In this document: positions 57,707-64,000 of the stretch, piece by piece
How positions within the stretch are numbered: position 1 is the first letter of the stretch
Layout: every line of letters begins with the position of its first letter
Source of the DNA: Motilimonas eburnea
GTDB lineage: Bacteria > Pseudomonadota > Gammaproteobacteria > Enterobacterales > CBDFNC01
DNA length: 64,000 bases
Assembly: GCF_021295345.1 (NCBI RefSeq)
Contig: NZ_JAIMJB010000023.1
Coordinates: 1 to 64,000 of the forward strand
Direction: 5' to 3'
The notes under the pieces: model-generated
Told to the model about the DNA's origin: nothing
What the model saw: only the letters and a program-made list of their open reading frames with translations
Databases searched by the model: none
Made by a program: the position numbers and the translations under genes

Positions 57707-59491
57707 TCATGCTAATAACTTAGTCGCGGCGGCTGACTGCGGTTGCAGCCAGTGCTCAGCCAAGGTGTGTAGCTGGCTATTCGGGTGTTGTTTGGCATAT
57801 TTTTTGGCTTGTGAAGCCAGTTCCGTGATTTGCTCTATAGAGCCGGTGTAGTTGTCGGGGATAGAGACCACCCCGACCGCTAAGCCCATAATGGGGAAAA
57901 AGCTGCTTTGACCGTTTCGATCTATGCCTTTTATCCCTTGTTGTATTAGGTGCTGCGGTTTATAGAGATTGGTGATGCGATGATCAAATTCTGTGATGAC
58001 CTGTTCACAGCAGACTTGCCAGTTGGCATCTCTTAATAGGGCAATAAAGTCATCACCGCCCACATGACCAAGAAAGTTTTGATCTTTGTGTAGCTGCTGT
58101 TTCAGGATATCGGCAAGGAGCGAGATCGCTTCGTCGCCTTTACTGTAGCCATAGCAATCATTGAAAGGCTTAAAGTGGTTGAGGTCAAAGTAGGCCACTT
58201 TAAATCCGCCGCCTTGGCGCAGGTATTGTTGTAATGTTTGATTTATCGGCACATTACCGGGCAGTAACGTCAGGGGATTAGCGTGACGAGCAAGTTTTAG
58301 TTGATACTGGGTGAGTTCACGCATGAGATCGCGGATCGCACCGATGCCTTCATAAAGGCCATTACGGCAGATAATAAAGTTAAGCTCAAGCTCTAGGGCG
58401 TCGTTTTCGGTTAACTGGGTACTGACTTGGGTTAAATCTAGGCTTGATTCGACAATGAGAGGTTGCGTTTGCATCAATTCATGTATTGGCTTGCGGCCAT
58501 AAAGTTCACGCCCATATCGACTGGAAAATAAGTTCAATAGATCTTGGCGCTTAATTAAACCCAGTGGCCGTTGCTGCTCGACGACGGGTAAACAGCTGAG
58601 CTCTGGCTCGGCTAGAAAACGCTCCATGGCTTCATTGGCGCAAGTATGGGGAGCAATGGGGGCACAAGGGAGTAATAAGCTGCCTATGTGTTGAGCGAAG
58701 GCGTTAGTGTCTTTGCTTTTGTTTAACAGCAGATGTGACCAGCGCCTTGAAGAGACAGGCACATCCTGTGGTGGTGAAAACAAGTAACCTTGACAATACT
58801 GGATCCCCATACTTTGGGTGACTTTCAGCTCTTGGACCCTTTCAATGCCTTCCACAATCATTTTGCAGTTGACTTGATAGGCCAGCTGGCAGATAGAGCG
58901 TAAAAATTGGCGTTTGATGGGGTCTTTGTCTAAACCACTGGCAAAGTAACGATCCACTTTAATAAAGTCAGGCTGTAATTCAGACCAGGTTCTTAAACCT
59001 GAGTAACCTGCGCCAAGATCATCAATTGCAATGGCAATACCACTTTGTTTGATTTGCTTGACCTTAGTCTGCATGCTGATGGGATCTTCTATCTGGTACT
59101 GCTCGGTTAATTCCAGCACCAGCTGTTGAGGAGCGACCTGGTAACGTTTGAGTAATTCAATGATGGCAGTGATTTCAATATCACTGATGGCTTTGGCGCT
59201 TAGATTAATAAACAGGTAACACTTTAAGTCTAATTGGCTGAACTTGATGAGCGCAGCTTCGATGCAAGCCAGCTCTAACTGAGGGAGCAAACCCGCCTGC
59301 TCTGCGGCTTCGAATAAATGTAATGGCGCATGTAATCGAGAACTTGATGGGCCTCGACTCAGGGCTTCATAGCCCAGCGCAGGGCCATTGGCAGTGTCGA
59401 CAATAGGCTGCAACAGGATGTTGATTTTGTGATGGTTGATGATGTGCTCTATCTCACGATAGCTAGGTGTTACGTCCATGTTTGTGCTCAC
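57707..59491 (-). CDS. Cyclic-di-GMP protein: EAL, CBS-pair and GGDEF domains
   Basis: 594 residues, cytosolic. The EAL domain (about 10-250) keeps EALSRG, NLSA, LELTEQ, DDLGAGYSG (normally DDFGTGYSS), KVDR and EGIE, so the phosphodiesterase could be active. A CBS-pair region (about 265-400) with CLPVVEQQRPLGLIKRQDLLNLF could bind adenine nucleotides. The GGDEF domain (about 405-575) has GGDDF, a conservative change in the active-site signature, and PLTLLPGNVPINQTL. This EAL-CBS-GGDEF order places a sensor between opposing enzymes. Upstream lies ppk1 on the same strand, 209 bp away with no visible link. Confidence 0.92.
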   Translation of the reverse strand: MSTNMDVTPSYREIEHIINHHKINILLQPIVDTANGPALGYEALSRGPSSSRLHAPLHLFEAAEQAGLLPQLELACIEAALIKFSQLDLKCYLFINLSAKAISDIEITAIIELLKRYQVAPQQLVLELTEQYQIEDPISMQTKVKQIKQSGIAIAIDDLGAGYSGLRTWSELQPDFIKVDRYFASGLDKDPIKRQFLRSICQLAYQVNCKMIVEGIERVQELKVTQSMGIQYCQGYLFSPPQDVPVSSRRWSHLLLNKSKDTNAFAQHIGSLLLPCAPIAPHTCANEAMERFLAEPELSCLPVVEQQRPLGLIKRQDLLNLFSSRYGRELYGRKPIHELMQTQPLIVESSLDLTQVSTQLTENDALELELNFIICRNGLYEGIGAIRDLMRELTQYQLKLARHANPLTLLPGNVPINQTLQQYLRQGGGFKVAYFDLNHFKPFNDCYGYSKGDEAISLLADILKQQLHKDQNFLGHVGGDDFIALLRDANWQVCCEQVITEFDHRITNLYKPQHLIQQGIKGIDRNGQSSFFPIMGLAVGVVSIPDNYTGSIEQITELASQAKKYAKQHPNSQLHTLAEHWLQPQSAAATKLLA

Positions 59492-59700
59492 TTTTTTATT
59501 TTATTCTAAGTCTTTGGTATGACAGAAACATGACTAAAAAGAGAGGGCGTTATACTTGGCGCACGAATGTGAGTGGCATCCCTTAATCGATGCTAAATGA
59601 AGCAGGATGAATGACAACAAAAAGCGGATGCCTGTTGTTGTCATTAACACTATGAAGGGCGAATGAGCGTGGACGTTTTACGCTCTTTTCTAGCTATTCG

Positions 59701-61881
59701 CTAGGCCTTTTCTGGCGTTGGCTTTTTCGCTGGCTCTTCGCCTTGTTGGGCCTTTGGCTGGGGTTCATCAGGCGCAGTCGTCGATGCTTGGGTTTGCTCT
59801 TGCTCTTTTTGGTATTTGGCGAGCAATTGTTGCTCGCGCTTTTTCAAGTATTCGTAGCAACTCACTTGAGACCGAATTTTACGACGATTACCGCGTTGGA
59901 CGTATTCATTTTTTTGCTCTTTATCTATCACTCTTGCTTTTGTTGTATCGTTAAATTGGATCTCAAGCAGTTGCTTGATCATGGCGCGTAACTCAGGGTG
60001 ATAGACGGGGCAGCCCACTTCGATGCGGTTGTCTATGTTACGGGTCATCCAATCGGCGGATGAAATATAAATTTTCTCATCGCCATTATTATGAAAAATA
60101 AAGGTGCGAGGGTGCTCTAAGAAGCGGTCAACGATACTGACGATCTTAATGTTTTCACTGATGCCTTCTACACCTGGAACCAAGGCACACATACCACGAA
60201 TAATCATGCGGATCTTCACGCCCGCAGAGCTGGCGGCGTAGAGTCGATTAACGATGCCTTTATCAACCAAGTTGTTCACTTTCACTGTGATGGCCGCTTT
60301 TTTGCCTTGCTTCGCATTGGCTATTTCGGCGTCTATCATGCGATAAATAGAGCGTCTTGCGTTGATGGGCGAAACCAACAAGTGATTGAGTTTTGGTCGG
60401 CGGTAAGGGTATTCAATAAAATCAAAAACAGACTCAACCTCTTGAGTTAAATCAGTATTTTTGGTTAGTAAAGCAAAGTCGGTATATATTTGGGCAGTTT
60501 TTTCATTGAAATTACCTGTACCTAGGTGGGCATATTTTACCCATTCATCTCCTTCACGACGGGTGATCAAGCAAAGCTTGGAGTGAATTTTTAGGGTAGG
60601 TAGGCCAAATACCACTTTAACACCCGCTTGGGTGAGACGTTTAGACCATTTGATATTGGCCGCTTCATCAAATCGCGCCTGAAGCTCAATAACCACGGTG
60701 ACCTTTTTGCCATTGTTGACGGCATCGATTAAGGAACTCACAATGCGAGACTTATTGGCAACGCGATAGAGGTTGATCTTAATGGTGCTTACCTTAGGGT
60801 CAAAGGCTGCCTGACGCAGTAGCTCTGTCACGTAACGAAACTTATGGTACGGGTAGTACAGCAGGATATCGCGCTCGCTGATGGCTTCGAATACCGTGTC
60901 GAACTTTTCAAATTGATGGCACGAAAGGGCCGGTAACTTAGGGTTTTCCAAATAGGCGCGGCCCACGTTTGGAAAGCCAATAAAATCTTTAAAATTATGG
61001 TAGCGACCACCTGGGATAATACTGTCGTAGGATGAAATATGTAATTTATCCTTGATGAAATCCACCATGTGCAATGGCATTTCACGATCATAAACAAACC
61101 TTAAGGGTTCGTTCGTCAAACGTTGTTTTAAGCCCTCTGACATTTGCTCGAGTAAGCCATGCTCTGCCACGTTTTGCATATTGTATTCGGCATCTCGCGT
61201 CATCTTGATTGAGTAGGCATGCAGGCTGTCAAATTCGTAAAAACCACGAAATAAATCTTCAATACAAAAACGGATGATATTGTCTAATAAGATCAGTGAC
61301 TTTTTACGTTTGGTTTGCTCACTAGGCAATTGAATAAAGCGGGGGAGATCATTGGTCGGGACTTCGACTAACGAGTAGGTGGTGTCTTCGCCCTTGCGAA
61401 TTTCGATCGCCAGGTAAGTGTATTCATCTTTTAGAAACTTGACTAAATCAATACTTTTAGTTAACTCGATGGGGGCGAGATGTCGCAGCAGTTTGGTTTT
61501 GAAGTAATTCTTAAGCCAGGCTTGATGATTATCTGAAAGCTGGTTCTCGTTAACTAAAAAAATGTTATGTCTTGCTAGCGCGAGAATGATTTCTTTATAA
61601 GTGTTATCAAAATCTTGCTGTAATTTAAGCACCTTGTTTTGAATTTTGATAAGTAAGTGTTTTGCCGTGTCGTCGCCGCCGTGGGCTTGATTGATGATGA
61701 TGCGACGCTTGACGTCGGCTACCCGTACCTTGAAAAATTCATCAAGGTTATTGGAAAAGATGCCAAGAAAACGCACTCGCTCGACGATGGGTACACTTTT
61801 ATCCATGGCTTCTTGCAACACACGTTCATTGAACGATAGCCAACTCAATTCCTTTTCGACAAACAGCTTATCTAAACTCAC
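59701..61881 (-). CDS. ppk1: Polyphosphate kinase 1
   Basis: 726 residues from GTG at 61881, chosen because AGGGGG lies upstream and [24 protein letters not shown] is the family N terminus. Conserved parts: [49 protein letters not shown], the catalytic His in [30 protein letters not shown] and [18 protein letters not shown]. It polymerises the gamma-phosphate of ATP into polyphosphate at the membrane. The C-terminal ~60 residues are Gln/Pro/Glu-rich. No ppx (exopolyphosphatase) follows, unlike in E. coli; an EAL-GGDEF gene does. Divergent from a phosphate permease. Confidence 0.96.
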   Translation of the reverse strand: MSLDKLFVEKELSWLSFNERVLQEAMDKSVPIVERVRFLGIFSNNLDEFFKVRVADVKRRIIINQAHGGDDTAKHLLIKIQNKVLKLQQDFDNTYKEIILALARHNIFLVNENQLSDNHQAWLKNYFKTKLLRHLAPIELTKSIDLVKFLKDEYTYLAIEIRKGEDTTYSLVEVPTNDLPRFIQLPSEQTKRKKSLILLDNIIRFCIEDLFRGFYEFDSLHAYSIKMTRDAEYNMQNVAEHGLLEQMSEGLKQRLTNEPLRFVYDREMPLHMVDFIKDKLHISSYDSIIPGGRYHNFKDFIGFPNVGRAYLENPKLPALSCHQFEKFDTVFEAISERDILLYYPYHKFRYVTELLRQAAFDPKVSTIKINLYRVANKSRIVSSLIDAVNNGKKVTVVIELQARFDEAANIKWSKRLTQAGVKVVFGLPTLKIHSKLCLITRREGDEWVKYAHLGTGNFNEKTAQIYTDFALLTKNTDLTQEVESVFDFIEYPYRRPKLNHLLVSPINARRSIYRMIDAEIANAKQGKKAAITVKVNNLVDKGIVNRLYAASSAGVKIRMIIRGMCALVPGVEGISENIKIVSIVDRFLEHPRTFIFHNNGDEKIYISSADWMTRNIDNRIEVGCPVYHPELRAMIKQLLEIQFNDTTKARVIDKEQKNEYVQRGNRRKIRSQVSCYEYLKKREQQLLAKYQKEQEQTQASTTAPDEPQPKAQQGEEPAKKPTPEKA

Positions 61882-62070
61882 TCTTGACCCCCTGAAAGCT
61901 AACCAATAGATGTGCAGGATTTGACAAATAGTAGAAAAACGCGCCGTGTTCACCTGCACTTGTGAACACCATATGGGTCTTCGTTGCCCCGATCTCGATT
62001 TGTGTCGAGCCATTGTATGCAAACCACAATGATTTTTTACTGACCTTGTTAGCACAAAATCAGAAATTGG

Positions 62071-62150
62071 CATGAATTTTTTATGACAGTGGCTGCATTT
62101 ATCTAGGCTATGGAATAATTATGACAGTTTGATGAACTTTGTCATAAAAG
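62071..62150 (-). promoter_or_regulatory. PhoB-like half-sites upstream of ppk1
   Basis: On the minus strand CTGTCATAAAAAATTCATG (62071-62089) and CTGTCATAATTATTCCATA (62109-62127) resemble the Pho box, two 7-bp TGTCAT-type repeats spaced by 4 bp; the second halves are degenerate. A further TTGTCATAAAAG lies at 62139-62150 on the plus strand. Control of ppk1 by PhoB is known in other species. The match quality is moderate. Confidence 0.55.
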
Positions 62151-62321
62151 TTTAACCTATTTTTATTTTGAGTTGATTTTTGGAAGGGGTCTCAGTTTTC
62201 CGTTTATCCTCAATGTATTCAATCTGTCAGCTTTATTTGCCTTCTGTCAGAGAGTCGCGTTCTTGATTGTTTTGTTGATTTTTTTTCGCTGTGAATTTTT
62301 CTTCGGCAACATTTGGTTGTA

Positions 62322-62354
62322 TGTAACAAAAGTGTCATCAATAAGAAATATACT
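62322..62354 (+). promoter_or_regulatory. Pho box and -10 of the phosphate permease gene
   Basis: TGTAACAAAAGTGTCATC (62322-62339) resembles the PhoB box. TATACT (62349-62354) follows at the 9-10 bp spacing expected when PhoB replaces the -35 element. Predicted transcription starts near 62361, 29 nt before the gene. The remaining gap from 61882 to 62389 carries no gene. Confidence 0.7.
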
Positions 62355-62389
62355 GTGCGCAGTTCAAGAAACCAATTCAGAGGATACCA

Positions 62390-64000
62390 ATGGCAGAGGA
62401 ATTTTCCCTGTCGCTTGCTGGGAGTCGCAAGCGGTTGGTAAAAGATAAATTAGCGAAGTACAGTGTGACCACTGGTGCAATCATGGTTCTAACCGCACTT
62501 TTGCTTATTTTCGTTTACCTTCTTTATGTTGTGCAGCCTATTTTTGAAAGTGCACATATTGAAAAACAAGTCACTTTAGATTTAGCCAAAGCGGATGCTG
62601 GCCATGGCAAAACCTTGGCCCTAGGGATGGAAGAGCAAAATGAAATTGCCTACCGATTAACCGATACCGGGTTGATTGAGTTTCTATCCTTGAAAGGTGA
62701 CAACGCCGGCTCGGTGATCTTATCCGAAAAACTGGCGGGAGAAGTGACGGCATTTAGCCAAACCATCCCTTCAAAAGGCATGATGGTGTATGGCTTTGAT
62801 GATGGCTCGATTCAAATTGTTCAGCCTGACTTCATGGTGTCTTACCCTAATGATCAACGCCTCATTGAGCCTCGCGTGCTTTACCCTATGGGGGAGGCAC
62901 ATTTACAGATTGATGAGTCGGCCAGTGCGATTAAAAATCTGGCCTTTGAAATGGCTGAAGAGCAAGCGGGTATCGCTGCGGTGATGGCAGATGGCCGTAC
63001 CGTATTTATGGCATTAACGGCCGAAGAGAACATGATGACAGAAGAAATCACATGGACTCAAGAAAGCACCGTGCTTCCTGATGCACCGGCCAAAGTCGAT
63101 CAAATATTGTTGCTACCCAATATGCGTAACCTCTATTTACGCAGTGGTAATCGACTTGCCATTTACGATATTTCAGACATAGATGACGTTTCTTTAACCA
63201 GCGTCTTAGAGATCAATGCGCCTGGGGCAAACGTGACTAAGGTGCGTTTACTCACAGGGGCCAGCTCCTTGATTGTTGGTAACGATAATGGCGCGATTTC
63301 ACAATGGTTTGAAGTGGCCAAAGATGGCGAGCGCCGACTGACTAAAATTCGAGACTTTAAAGCGCAAAGCAGCATCATAGATATTGCGCCTGAATATTAT
63401 CGTAAGGGCTTTTTGACCTTAGATCAGGAAGGCTATTTAGGCATTTTCCACACCACGGGTGATACCCGCTTACTATCTGAAAAACTGTCAGATAAACCGC
63501 TGACTGCCTTGGCTATTTCACCTCGTGCTAATGCTCTTTTGGTTGAGCAGGAAGGTAAAATTTCGTTATACGACCTAGAAAACGAACACCCAGAGGTAAC
63601 CTGGTCTGCTTTGTGGCAAGAAGTTTGGTACGAAGGCTATCCTGAGCCGGATTATGTATGGCAATCGACCTCGGCCAGTGATGAATTTGAACCTAAGCTG
63701 AGTTTGGTTCCTATCTCATTCGGTACCATTAAAGCGGCTTTTTACGCCATGTTGTTTGCCGTGCCGATAGCGATTGCGGGTGCGATTTACACGGCCTACT
63801 TTATGTCGGCACCGGTGCGCTCAGTGGTGAAACCCACGGTAGAGATAATGGAAGCACTGCCCACGGTTATTCTTGGCTTTTTGGCCGGTTTGTGGCTAGC
63901 CCCCATTGTTGAAGAAAATCTGCCTGGCATCGTGATGCTTATCATTGGCCTGCCGGTTGGCGTGCTGATTGCGGCGTTCATTTGGCACAATTTACCCAAG
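62390..64000 (+). CDS. pstC: Phosphate ABC transporter permease, PstC-like, with large extracytoplasmic domain (5' part)
   Basis: The gene starts at ATG 62390 (AGAGGATACCA upstream) and is still open at the window end, 537 codons in. After an N-terminal membrane span (about 27-52, GAIMVLTALLLIFVYLLYVV) come about 380 residues of soluble sequence with repeated beta-strand-like patterns (for example GYLGIFHTTGDTRLLSEKL, KISLYDLEN), possibly a beta-propeller in the periplasm. The permease core begins near residue 440: PISFGTIKAAFYAMLFAVPIAIAGAIYTAYFMS, then the EAA-like loop EIMEALPTVILGFLAGLWLAP. Ordinary PstC is about 320 residues. PhoB control and ppk1 divergence support phosphate transport. 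Confidence 0.8.
   Translation, partial: MAEEFSLSLAGSRKRLVKDKLAKYSVTTGAIMVLTALLLIFVYLLYVVQPIFESAHIEKQVTLDLAKADAGHGKTLALGMEEQNEIAYRLTDTGLIEFLSLKGDNAGSVILSEKLAGEVTAFSQTIPSKGMMVYGFDDGSIQIVQPDFMVSYPNDQRLIEPRVLYPMGEAHLQIDESASAIKNLAFEMAEEQAGIAAVMADGRTVFMALTAEENMMTEEITWTQESTVLPDAPAKVDQILLLPNMRNLYLRSGNRLAIYDISDIDDVSLTSVLEINAPGANVTKVRLLTGASSLIVGNDNGAISQWFEVAKDGERRLTKIRDFKAQSSIIDIAPEYYRKGFLTLDQEGYLGIFHTTGDTRLLSEKLSDKPLTALAISPRANALLVEQEGKISLYDLENEHPEVTWSALWQEVWYEGYPEPDYVWQSTSASDEFEPKLSLVPISFGTIKAAFYAMLFAVPIAIAGAIYTAYFMSAPVRSVVKPTVEIMEALPTVILGFLAGLWLAPIVEENLPGIVMLIIGLPVGVLIAAFIWHNLPK

Noticed and set aside
62173-62448. 91-residue plus-strand frame upstream of the permease
   Set aside because: It runs across the Pho box, promoter and permease start in a different frame; no SD.

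Overview
The window reads as a chromosomal segment of a marine-type gammaproteobacterium, most likely Shewanella or a close relative. The evidence is gene order (smpB-ssrA, recN-nadK / grpE-dnaK-dnaJ, carAB-greA, rlmE-ftsH-folP-glmM-secG, tRNA-Leu, tRNA-fMet-rimP-nusA-infB-rbfA-truB-rpsO-pnp-nlpI, ubiT/ubiUV), a tmRNA tag reading ANDDNYALAA, a secreted chitin-active LPMO, and FNR-, ArgR-, LexA-, sigma-32- and PhoB-type sites in the expected places. The taxon is inferred from gene content and order; no alignment was run.

Left 7.8 kb (accessory): this stretch looks AT-richer and is full of mobile debris: an IS3-family transposase remnant, a Fic-family remnant with an early stop, and a truncated, frameshifted IS10-type transposase that still has its right inverted repeat. 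Between them lies an intact minus-strand operon of four overlapping genes (792-6683): an N6-adenine DNA methyltransferase of Eco57I/type IIG style; a 775-residue protein that joins an N-terminal MutL/MORC/Hsp90-like GHKL ATPase to a C-terminal histidine kinase; a receiver-domain protein with all canonical phosphotransfer residues; and a 243-residue protein of unknown fold rich in His and Asp. No nuclease is recognisable. It looks like a DNA-modification system wired to an internal phosphorelay, a plausible undescribed anti-phage or genome-defence system, and is the main discovery candidate. It lies downstream of the 3' end of ssrA, a classic island integration hotspot.

8.7-23.4 kb: ssrA and smpB (trans-translation), ratA-rnfH, bamE, recN under twin LexA boxes, nadK, the heat-shock set grpE, dnaK, dnaJ with two sigma-32 promoters, a Cys-less ROK N-acetylglucosamine kinase, cutC, an FKBP-type isomerase, a modular chitin-binding LPMO with an eight-unit repeat linker, and a 38-residue membrane microprotein behind a perfect FNR box.

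23.4-45.3 kb: an information-processing and biosynthesis backbone: carAB behind a tandem ArgR operator, greA, yhbY, rlmE, ftsH, folP, glmM, secG, two tRNAs, the rimP-nusA-infB module, rbfA-truB, rpsO, pnp and nlpI.

45.3-64 kb: ubiV-ubiU divergent from ubiT (oxygen-independent ubiquinone synthesis), a small membrane protein, a class I/II aminotransferase, an FMN-reductase-like protein, a MATE exporter, a ferredoxin paired with the U32 tRNA-hydroxylation protein TrhP, a Na/phosphate cotransporter, an AbgT transporter, a 308-bp MITE with perfect 18-bp ends, an EAL-CBS-GGDEF protein, and ppk1 divergent from an extended PstC-like phosphate permease that runs off the right edge. The last two share a PhoB-type control region, so the right end is a phosphate-storage and uptake locus.
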